This document shows positions 55,215 to 64,000 of a stretch of 64,000 bases of DNA, one piece after another; positions within the stretch are counted from its first letter, which is position 1; each line of letters starts with the position of its first letter. The DNA is from Symbiodinium natans (lineage: Eukaryota; Sar; Dinophyceae; Suessiales; Symbiodiniaceae). The stretch lies in NCBI GenBank assembly GCA_905221605.1, contig CAJNDS010002188.1, forward strand, positions 248,001 to 312,000. The letters run 5' to 3'. The notes below the pieces were generated by a model, which was given only the letters and a program-made list of their open reading frames with translations, did no database searches and had not been told where the DNA came from. The position numbers and the translations under genes were made by a program.

Positions 55215-58200
55215 CCGCCAGAGGCCTCAAGATGCCCACTCCTGGTTGACAGGAGCCCCCCGGTGATACGCAGGAGGATCAAGAGAAAGGAAGGTGTGTC
55301 TTGTGGTGTTCACAGGCACCTTTGCTTTCTACCCCCCCTGGGTCCCGCGTGCAGCTCGACCCCGCGGCCGCATGCGGCTAAAACTTGGATCTCGGCGCTC
55401 AGCGAATCATCGAACTTCGGCGCAGTTGGGACATGTTGGACATATTTGGGACAGCTCTGGCATCTGCATACATGTTTAAACCATATGTAAGATTGATTAC
55501 TTCGTACGTGTATTTCTTGTATTTTCTTATACATATCATTTCGAGTTGTTACAGTTGCGAATGTCGAGGCTTATCTGGCCCGCACTAGGCGACCTCCGTG
55601 CTGAGGACTCGCGAGTTCCACGGATCACGAATTAGAGCGAATTGGGGGTGCAAAAAGCTGGCTTAGGCGCTGCAGTTCACGCAGCTGTACTTCGGGCCCT
55701 CAGCTTTGAGCGCTTCGATTGCCGAGGCCTCCAGGCCCTTCGTCGCGGACGTGGCCGTGGAGGCATCTGAGTCAGAGGCCAAGGACTTCTGTGCTTTGGC
55801 CGTTGCGGTAAGCTTCTGGACATCCACGGTGAACTTGATGGCATCTGCAGCCGCCTTCGTTCGAAGGTAGTACAGACCCGTCTTCAATCCCAGCTGCCAG
55901 CCATGGAAATGCATGGAGGACAGTTTGGCGGTGGTGACATCCGTCATGTGGATGTTCAGCGACTGCGACTGGTCGATGTAGGCACCACGGTCACCGGCCA
56001 TATCCAGAACGACCTTCTGCCTGATCTCCCAAACCGTCTTGTACAACTCCTTGAGATCTTGCGGCAGGTCCATCTTCTGCACGCTGCCGTTGTGCGCGAC
56101 CAGTTGCACGCGGAGCTCCTCGTTCCACAAGCCACGCTGGATGAGGTCCTTCAGCAGGTGCCGGTTCACCTGCACGAACTCACCCGACAGGACCCGGCGC
56201 ACGTAGAGATTCTGCGTGTAGGGCTCGAAGGATTCGTTGTTGCCGAGGATCTGCGCGGTGCTGGCCGTGGGCATAGGCGCAACGAGCAGGGAGTTCCGGA
56301 GCCCAAACCGGGTGATGCGTGTCTTGAGGCCGGCCCAGTCCCAGCGCCCGCTGCGCGGTTGCCGGTCCCAAAGGTCGTATTGCAGGAGGCCTTTGCTCGC
56401 AGGGCTTCCTTCATAGGTTTCATACGGGCCGCAGGTCTCTGCAAGTTCACAGGAGGCCTCGCAAGCGGCAAAGTAGATCGTTTCGAAGATGTCCTCGTTC
56501 AGGCGCTTTGCCTCCTCGCTCTCGAACGGCAGCTTCATGATCAGGAAGGCGTCTGCCAGGCCCTGCACACCCAAGCCCACGGGCCGATGGCGGAGATTGG
56601 ACTTGCGAGCCTCTGGTACCGGGTAGTAGTTCCGGTCGATGACTTTGTTCAGGTTCCGGGTCACCACCTTCGTCACCTCGTAAAGCTGCTGGAAGTCATA
56701 ACCGCCCTCAGCGCTGGCAAAGGCTGGCAAGGAGATGGAGGCAAGGTTGCAGACTGCCACCTCATCCTTCGACGTGTACTCGATGATTTCTGTACACAAG
56801 TTGGAGCAGTGGATCGTGCCGAGATTCTGCTGATTCGACTTGCGATTTGCATGATCTTTGTACAGCATGTAAGGCGTCCCAGTCTCCATCTGAGACTCGA
56901 GGATTCGGAACCAGAGCTGCTGCGCCTTCACCGTCTTGCGGCCCTTGCCTGCGTTCTCGAGGCGGATGTACAAGTCTTCGAACTCCTGTCCCCAAAAGTC
57001 CATGAGACCCTTGCCGGTCACCTCATCAAAGGCCTCGTTCGGGCAGAAGAGCGTCCAGTCCTCATTGTCCTTCACCCGCTTCATGAAGAGATCCGGGATC
57101 CATAGGCCGTAGAAGAGGTCTCGGGCACGCTGCTCCTCCTTGCCGTGGTTCTTCCGAAGCTCCAGGAAGTCGAAGACGTCCGCGTGCCAGGGCTCCAGGT
57201 ACATGGCGAAGGACCCCTTCCTCTTGCCGCCGCCCTGGTCCACGTACCGAGCCGTCTCCTGGGCGCATGCTAGGACGCGCAGCATGCCGCAACATGCCGC
57301 AACATGTGCAACATGCGCAAAGGACTCAACGAAAAACCGGCTAGCCAAAGCAACGCCTAGAGCCCGGCACACTTGAAATGCATAGGCAGAAGAGCCAAGT
57401 CTCGTTGAAGTTGCGCAGCATGGGGACGAGGCCGTTGCTGTGGCCGTTGGTGCCCCGAATGTAGGAGCCACTGGCACGGACGTTCGAGATGGCCACGCCA
57501 ATCCCACCGGCCGACTTGGAGATGGAAGCGCACTGCTTCAGTGTGTCGTAGATGCCTTCGATGCTGTCCCCCTGCATCTTCAGGAGGAAGCAGGAGGACA
57601 TCTGAGGCTTCGGTGTTCCGGCGTTGAAGAGGGTCGGGGTCGCGTGTGTGAAGAACTTCTGGGACATCAGGTCGTACCTCGGTGCAGGAAAGTGACGGAA
57701 AGTGCTCGCACCAAAGAACCAAAGAAGATCTGTGCTAATTATGCCTTTTTGGCCTGGCTGCGTCTCTAGGGCAGCACGGAGGTCCCCCGTGTGGATGCCG
57801 CAGGCTGCGCGCATGATCATGTGCTGCGGCCTCTCCACGATCTTTCCATGCACACGCAGGAGGTAGGACTTCTCCAACGTCTTGAAGCCGAAGTAGTCGT
57901 AGCCCAGGTCTCTCTTGTAATCGATGGCCTCATCCAGCGCCTCCGCATTGGCCTGGATGAACTCCCAAACGTCCTCAGCCAAGAGAGCTGCGGGCCTGCC
58001 CTGCTTGTCCACATAGCTGCGCAGGACCTTGCACGTCTCGTAGAAGGAGTCCGAGGTGTTCTTGTGCAGATTCGACACTGCGATCCGTGCTGCAAGAGTA
58101 GAGAAGTCAGGGTGCTTCTGCGACATGTACGCGCAAGTCTCGGCCGCCAGGGTATCTACCTCCGACGTGGAGATGCCGTTGTAGAATCCCTCGACGACCT

Positions 58201-58408
58201 TCTGCGTCACGGGCACCGGGTCCACGAAACGGGAATCCAAGCCTTCACAGAGGTTTCGGATGCGCCGGGTGATGGCGTCGAACTTCACCTCCTGACTTTG
58301 CCCGCTCCTCTTCACCACGAACATAGGCGCCATGGGCACTGAGACTGGTGACAATCTCTTTTCAAGTTGACCAGCTGAAATGCCTTGAGCCACAGCCGTT
58401 GCACGGCC
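55215..58408 (-). repeat. Tandem repeat unit 1 of the ribonucleotide reductase array
   Basis: Near-identical to 58553-61755, including coding exons, both introns and about 440 bp of 3' flank (for example TCCCGCCAGAGGCCTCAAGA). Period about 3.34 kb. The unit boundary lies in the intergenic spacer. Confidence 0.85.
55663..58333 (-). CDS. RNR1: Ribonucleoside-diphosphate reductase large subunit, copy A
   Basis: Exons 58333-57762, 57677-57404 and 57258-55663 give 2442 nt, 813 aa. The enzyme reduces ribonucleoside diphosphates to deoxy forms for DNA synthesis, with the small (R2) subunit. Seen: N-terminal ATP-cone ([20 protein letters not shown]), the redox Cys220 in MSSCFLL, SGGIGVAxSxxRASGSYI, radical-site NLCTE (Cys437), VCNLAS (Cys452), [15 protein letters not shown], and the C-terminal pair CVNC (808, 811). 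All fit class Ia R1 and the length is usual. Intron 1 is 84 nt, GC-AG (GAGAC|GCAGCC...CCGAG|GTACG). Intron 2 is 145 nt, GA-AG with GAGAC duplicated. ATG 58333 is chosen; a second Met lies three codons later. An ORF extending upstream has no family support. Confidence 0.96.
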
Positions 58409-58552
58409 GGCAAAGAGGATCGGGTGAGGCGACTGACCTCTCATGTGCTCATGATGTCTCCAGTCTACAAGCCGCGCCCTGCATGCTGCAAAAGACGGCC
58501 GCTGCCGCTGCACGGCGGCTTTTTCATCCGAACGGAGCCTTCCCCCTGGGCG

Positions 58553-61500
58553 CTTCTCCCGCCAGAGGCCTCAAGATGCCCACTCCTGGTTGACAGGAGC
58601 CCCCCGGTGATACGCAGGAGGATCAAGAGAAAGGAAGGTGTGTCTTGTGGTGTTCACAGGCACCTTTGCTTTCTACCCCCCTGGGTCCCGCGTGCAGCTC
58701 GACCCCGCGGCCGCCTGCGGCTAAAATTTGGATCTCGGCGCTCAGCGAATCATCGAACTTAGGCGCAGTTGGGACATGTTGGACATATTTGGGACAGCTC
58801 TGGCATCTGCATACATATTTAAACCTTATGTAAGACTGAAAACTTCGTACGTATATTCCTTGTATTTTCTTGTTATACACATCATTTCGAGTTGCTACAA
58901 GTTGCGAATGTCGAGGCTTCTCTGGCCCGCACTGGGCGACCTCCGTTTTGAGGACTCGCGAGTTCCACGGATCACGAATTAGAGCGAATGGGGGGTGCAA
59001 AAAGCTGGCTTAGGCGCTGCAGTTCACGCAGCTGTACTTCGGGCCCTCGGCTTTGAGCGCTTCGATCGCCAAGGCCTCCAGGCCCTTCGTCGCAGACGTG
59101 GCCGTGGAGGCATCTGAGTCAGAGGCCAAGGACTTCTGTGCTTTGGCCGTTGCGGTAAGCTTCTGGACATCCACGGTGAACTTGATGGCATCTGCAGCCG
59201 CCTTCGTTCGAAGGTAGTACAGACCCGTCTTCAATCCCAGCTGCCAGCCATGGAAATGCATGGAGGACAGTTTGGCGGTGGTGACATCCGTCATGTGGAT
59301 GTTCAGCGACTGCGACTGGTCGATGTAGGCACCACGGTCACCGGCCATATCCAGAACGACCTTCTGCCTGATCTCCCAAACCGTCTTGTACAACTCCTTG
59401 AGATCTTGCGGCAGGTCCATCTTCTGCACGCTGCCGTTGTGCGCGACCAGTTGCACACGGAGCTCCTCGTTCCACAAGCCACGCTGGATGAGGTCCTTCA
59501 GCAGGTGCCGGTTCACCTGCACGAACTCACCCGACAGGACCCGGCGCACGTAGAGATTCTGCGTGTAGGGCTCGAAGGACTCGTTGTTGCCGAGGATCTG
59601 CGCGGTGCTGGCCGTGGGCATGGGCGCAACGAGCAAGGAGTTCCGGAGCCCAAACCGGGTGATGCGTGTCTTGAGGCCGGCCCAGTCCCAGCGCCCGCTG
59701 CGCGGTTGCCGGTCCCAAAGGTCGTATTGCAGGAGGCCTTTGCTCGCAGGGCTTCCTTCATAGGTTTCATACGGGCCGCAGGTCTCTGCAAGTTCACAGG
59801 AGGCCTCGCAAGCGGCAAAGTAGATCGTTTCGAAGATGTCCTCGTTCAGGCGCTTTGCCTCCTCGCTCTCGAACGGCAGCTTCATGATCAGGAAGGCGTC
59901 TGCCAGGCCCTGCACACCCAAGCCCACGGGCCGATGGCGGAGATTGGACTTGCGAGCCTCTGGTACCGGGTAGTAGTTCCGGTCGATGACTTTGTTCAGG
60001 TTCCGGGTCACCACCTTCGTCACCTCGTAAAGCTGCTGGAAGTCATAACCGCCCTCAGCGCTGGCAAAGGCTGGCAAGGAGATGGAGGCAAGGTTGCAGA
60101 CTGCCACCTCATCCTTCGACGTGTACTCGATGATTTCTGTACACAAGTTGGAGCAGTGGATCGTGCCGAGATTCTGCTGATTCGACTTGCGATTTGCATG
60201 ATCTTTGTACAGCATGTAAGGCGTCCCAGTCTCCATCTGAGACTCGAGGATTCGGAACCAGAGCTGCTGCGCCTTCACCGTCTTGCGGCCCTTGCCTGCG
60301 TTCTCGAGGCGGATGTACAAGTCTTCGAACTCCTGTCCCCAAAAGTCCATGAGACCCTTGCCGGTCACCTCATCAAAGGCCTCGTTCGGGCAGAAGAGCG
60401 TCCAGTCCTCATTGTCCTTCACCCGCTTCATGAAGAGATCCGGGATCCATAGGCCGTAGAAGAGGTCTCGGGCACGCTGCTCCTCCTTGCCGTGGTTCTT
60501 CCGAAGCTCCAGGAAGTCGAAGACGTCCGCGTGCCAGGGCTCCAGGTACATGGCGAAGGACCCCTTCCTCTTGCCGCCGCCCTGGTCCACGTACCGAGCC
60601 GTCTCCTGGGCGCATGCTAGGACGCGCAACATGCCGCAACATGCCGCAACATGTGCAACATGCGCAAAGGACTCAACGAAAAACCGGCTAGCCAAAGCAA
60701 CGCCTAGAGCCCGGCACACTTGAAATGCATAGGCAGAAGAGCCAAGTCTCGTTGAAGTTGCGGAGCATGGGGACGAGGCCGTTGCTGTGGCCGTTGGTGC
60801 CCCGAATGTAGGAGCCACTGGCACGGACGTTCGAGATGGCCACGCCAATCCCACCGGCCGACTTGGAGATGGAAGCACACTGCTTCAGTGTGTCGTAGAT
60901 GCCTTCGATGCTGTCCCCCTGCATCTTCAGGAGGAAGCAGGAGGACATCTGAGGCTTCGGTGTTCCGGCGTTGAAGAGGGTCGGGGTCGCGTGTGTGAAG
61001 AACTTCCGGGACATCAGGTCGTACCTCGGTGCAGGAAAGTGACGGAAAGTGCTCGCACCAAAGAACCAAAGAAGATCTGTGCTAATTATGCTTTTTTTGG
61101 CCTGGCTGCGTCTCTAGGGCAGCACGGAGGTCCCCCGTGTGGATGCCGCAGGCTGCGCGCATGATCATGTGCTGCGGCCTCTCCACGATCTTTCCATGCA
61201 CACGCAGGAGGTAGGACTTCTCCAACGTCTTGAAGCCGAAGTAGTCGTAGCCCAGGTCTCTCTTGTAATCGATGGCCTCATCCAGCGCCTCCGCATTGGC
61301 CTGGATGAACTCCCAAACGTCCTCAGCCAAGAGAGCTGCGGGCCTGCCCTGCTTGTCCACATAGCTGCGCAGGACCTTGCACGTCTCGTAGAAGGAGTCC
61401 GAGGTGTTCTTGTGCAGATTCGACACTGCGATCCGTGCTGCAAGAGTAGAGAAGTCAGGGTGCTTCTGCGACATGTACGCGCAAGTCTCGGCCGCCAGGG

Positions 61501-61755
61501 TATCTACCTCCGACGTGGAGATGCCGTTGTAGAATCCCTCGACGACCTTCTGCGTCACGGGCACCGGGTCCACGAAACGGGAATCCAAGCCATCACAGAG
61601 GTTTCGGATGCGCCGGGTGATGGCGTCGAACTTCACCTCCTGACTTTGCCCGCTCCTCTTCACCACGAACATGGGCGCCATGGGCACTGGGACTGGTGAC
61701 AATCCTTTTTAACAAGTGGGCCAGCTGAAATGCCTTGAGCCGCAGCCGTTTCATG
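58553..61755 (-). repeat. Tandem repeat unit 2 of the ribonucleotide reductase array
   Basis: Second copy of the unit at 55215-58408. Homology ends at the right near 61755, within the sequence upstream of the start codon, so no third copy begins to the right. Confidence 0.85.
59010..61681 (-). CDS. RNR1: Ribonucleoside-diphosphate reductase large subunit, copy B
   Basis: Exons 61681-61110, 61024-60751 and 60605-59010, again 2442 nt and 813 aa, all catalytic motifs intact. Visible protein differences from copy A are few: Asp for Glu in RNLCDGLD, Arg for Gln in LMSRKFF and Leu for Ser in LEALAIEAL. Intron 1 is 85 nt (one base longer), intron 2 is 145 nt and nearly identical. Both copies therefore look functional. 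The spacer between copy B's stop and copy A's start is about 680 nt, of which the part next to copy B's stop is repeated beside copy A's stop. Confidence 0.96.
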
Positions 61756-61855
61756 TCGGGCTGCTTTTGCGTACCAAATCTTTTGAAAGCTGCTTATACG
61801 TATGGAGGGTTTTACTGATGTGTTTATAGGGCTGGGGGAAGATTTCCCCCCATGC

Positions 61856-62017
61856 TTAGCGCCAGGCAGACTTGGCGGCTAAACCCTAAACCCTAAACCC
61901 TAAACCCTCAACCCTTCAACCCTAAACCCTAAACCCTAAAACCCTAAACCCTAAACTGGGGCCTTCGGATGCCAGGTCAAAGAAGCGCTTCTCCTTGTAG
62001 AGCTTGTGCTGCATCTC
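61856..62017 (-). CDS. C-terminal exons of the gene upstream of RNR copy B
   Basis: Exon 62017-61963 after acceptor CCCACCAG reads EMQHKLYKEKRFFDLASE. Exon 61878-61856 after TTTAG gives AAKSAWR and TAA at 61858-61856. Splice GAAG|GCCCCAG...GTTTAG|CCGCC (GC-AG, telomere-like intron) keeps frame. A basic helical tail. The family is not recognised. The stop lies about 175 nt upstream of the RNR copy B start. Confidence 0.6.
61879..61962 (-). repeat. Telomere-like array as intron (GC-AG)
   Basis: An 84-nt intron made almost only of CCCTAAA units with CCCTCAA variants, between two in-frame exons. On the coding strand the last TTTAG of the array is itself the splice acceptor. Confidence 0.7.
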
Positions 62018-62064
62018 CTGGTGGGGGCCAGGCGGGGAAAAATTCTGTCACCAGGAACCAACCG

Positions 62065-62065
<1 letters not shown>

Positions 62066-62158
<93 letters not shown>
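62066..62158 (+). repeat. Homopolymer A tract, about 93 bp
   Basis: Uninterrupted A run. On the coding (minus) strand it is a T run ending about 48 nt before the CCACCAG acceptor at 62018, so it may act as an exaggerated polypyrimidine tract. It could also be a retro-insertion tail, or its length an assembly guess. Confidence 0.9.
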
Positions 62159-62159
<1 letters not shown>

Positions 62160-63279
62160 AGAGCACTGCAGGATGAACGAAGAAGCAACTGGGTTCCAAG
62201 GCCTGTGAACAGCAAAATCAGTAGAACCTTTTTGCATCAGTGCTACAAAGCGTCTGTCCGAAGCTCGAAGCCACCGCCAGACCCGGCCCGCTGCGCAAAA
62301 AGCCGCCGCCAGCCTAAGTCGTTCTAAGCTCGGGTCCCGCGATATTGTTGAGTTTTTGTTACCTGCCTACCACACCTAACAATACCTGACAATGCCTGAC
62401 AACCAGGCAAAACCCTAAACCCTAGACCCTAGACCCAAAACCCTAAACCCTAAACCCTAAGCTTACTCCCCCCCCCCCCCCAATTGCTAAGGGAGTCCAC
62501 TGACCTCCTGTCTGTCAGTCAGTGCCCTGGGTCGGGGAGTTGGGCCAAGCCCGTGTGCCTGAATCATGTCAAATGCCACAGCATGGCACGGCGTTGCCCG
62601 TCATTATTATTCTTGTCATTGTTATTACTATTAGCATTATTCATATTTGTATTTTTATATTACTACTCGTAATCTTATTATAGTATGCCCAAAGAAGGCC
62701 CTTTTGCAACTCCAAACGCTCCCTGGCCTCGCACCACGTACGCCCACACAGGCTCCACTGGTGGCCAGAGCAGGGCAGCAGTCGCCGCCACGCGAAGGTG
62801 CCTTTACTCGAAATTACGAAGTTTAGGGTTTAGGGTTTAGGGTCTAGGGTCTAGGGTTTAGGGTTTAGAAAATTTTCCGACTATGATATACCCCCTTCTA
62901 GTATCCACGTCCGAAGCCCAAGAAAAGGAACACAGGCATTGGCATCCAAGCAAACGTGTGGGCTGTGATCTAAGTCATGGCCACATTTTTGCACAGTAGC
63001 CCACATGATACGGAATGCAGGACAAATGCTTCCCAAAAGAGGGAACAATTCCCCCCCCTTAGATCATCGTAAGTGGGGCGAATATTCGGGATTGTGTGAA
63101 TCAAGGGTCCTATAGCTCCGATCGACCCCCGAATTTGATAGCTTGAGATGACAAGGGTAGCTCTGCGAATCACCCTGCGCGTCTCAGCCCGAAGCCCTAA
63201 ATCCTAAACCCTAAACCCTAAACCCTAAACCGATTCCTCAAGGGCCTGTGGTCAGGAATGCCAGAGCCAGCTAGGAAAG

Positions 63280-63366
63280 CCTGCCCTGGACCAAGGAGGA
63301 GCTGGGCAGCCTGTCCACAAGACGCACCGAGGGCTTCAGCTTCGTAGCCACTGATGACCCTATGGC
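63280..63366 (-). CDS. Probable exon, unknown protein
   Basis: The minus strand reads SSVATKLKPSVRLVDRLPSS, then SLVQGRLS and TAG, preceded by a telomere-like array (63369-63420). Good codon bias, no family. The segment 62700-62815 also has an open minus frame (FAWRRLLPCSGHQWSLCGRT) of weaker support. Confidence 0.35.
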
Positions 63367-63368
63367 TT

Positions 63369-63420
63369 TTAGGGTTTAGGGTTTAGGGTTTAGGGTTTAG
63401 GGTTTAGGGTTTAGGGTTTG
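63369..63420 (+). repeat. Telomere-like array (TTTAGGG)n
   Basis: About seven units. The right end of the window (63421-64000) has a 175-codon plus-strand open frame of mixed composition that I do not call as a gene. Confidence 0.9.
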
Positions 63421-64000
63421 GATGTGCAACCGGAAAAACACTCGTAAGGAAGTGCGTGCTGTGGAGGGGCGATTAGACATGCTGCCCAAGCATGCCAGAG
63501 TTCCACGCCCTTCAGAGCCACCCCTACCGAGGTCGCTTCCCACGCAAAGCGGGGCGATTGCTTTCACGACGGCGATATTTCAGAAATTGCAGTGCCCCGT
63601 TCAACAGCACGCCTGGACCTGCAAGGAGTGGTCACGGAAGCTGGCGTGCGGGCTGACAGGTGCAGGCTGTCTCCCAAGCTCCAGATCCTCGGAGAGAGAG
63701 GGTTTTAGGGTCCGACCCGACTTCGAAAGTCTACCAAAGCCCCATAAGAGGAATCATAGACTAGGCAATCTCTGTTTGGGGCGATTTTTCAATGGTGCTC
63801 CAATGTGCTTCACATGTTGGAGGGTTCAGGGACTCGGGTCTTCGGGTTGCGTGGTGGTTCCAAACCCAAGAATTCCACGCGCAGCACACAGCTCAGGTTT
63901 TGGAGTGAGTGTAGAAAAGCTCGGGGGGGTGGGGAGGCCGAAACCGTAAAGCCTAAACATCACAGGAAAAACACTGGAAGCGAAAGAACCAGTTCGGAAA

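Noticed and set aside
55903-57105. Plus-strand 400-codon ORF opposite RNR copy A (and its twin at 59250-60452)
   Set aside because: It is the antisense shadow of a strongly conserved enzyme; the minus-strand frame has all catalytic motifs.
57341-58513. Upstream extension of RNR copy A to 58513
   Set aside because: The extra roughly 60 residues have no counterpart in copy B or in the enzyme family; the family N-terminus begins at MFVVKRSG.
63422-63949. 175-codon plus-strand ORF
   Set aside because: Mixed composition, no recognisable motif, and against the orientation of all supported exons; kept only as something to test.

Overview
This window looks like nuclear DNA of a dinoflagellate alga. 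Four things support that. Plant/dinoflagellate-type telomeric heptamers (TTTAGGG/CCCTAAA) occur dozens of times inside the sequence. Spliceosomal introns use GT, GC and GA donors with AG acceptors. Many introns look like inserted elements flanked by short target-site duplications. One gene (ribonucleotide reductase large subunit) is present as a near-identical tandem pair. There are no bacterial operons, ribosome binding sites, tRNAs, rRNAs or CRISPR arrays that I could recognise. Species is not determinable from this alone.

Every coding segment I can support reads on the minus strand, so the window looks like one unidirectional gene cluster transcribed right to left. Genes are cut into small exons (often 40-180 nt) separated by telomere-like arrays, microsatellites or short inverted-repeat elements, so most exons are too short to stand out as long ORFs. 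Four genes could be spliced by hand with the frame kept: a P-type cation ATPase (18.8-22.9 kb, 7 exons, 1055 aa), a family 2 glycosyltransferase (41.1-44.6 kb, about 10 exons) and two copies of the ribonucleotide reductase large subunit (55.7-58.3 and 59.0-61.7 kb, 3 exons, 813 aa each).

Layout from left to right: 0-7.6 kb, exons of two unknown multi-pass membrane proteins plus fragments; 8-10.2 kb, unknown exons; 10.5-13 kb, a C2-domain protein; 13.1-18 kb, C-terminal exons and large simple repeats, including about 800 bp of (ACGC)n; 18.8-22.9 kb, the P-type ATPase; 23.4-25 kb, unknown exons; 25-26.5 kb, C-rich, 117-bp and AAGCC tandem repeats; 27-34 kb, scattered exons including a PDZ-like segment; 34.5-38.7 kb, an unknown membrane protein with a long soluble N-terminus; 40.2-44.6 kb, a small ORF and the glycosyltransferase; 46-54.5 kb, unknown exons, several split by inverted-repeat introns; 55.2-61.8 kb, the ribonucleotide reductase tandem array; 61.9-64 kb, C-terminal exon fragments.

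The most interesting signal is not a gene. At least three families of short terminal-inverted-repeat elements recur through the window: F1, core GGTACC with arms like TTTCCGAAAATAGG; F2, arms GGGATGTTCCCC; F3, arms CTGGTTCTTAGTAGGG. Several sit exactly as introns between in-frame exons. Their target duplications or their own ends supply GA/GC donors and AG acceptors, as expected of introners (intron-creating transposons). Telomere-like arrays also serve as intron bodies.
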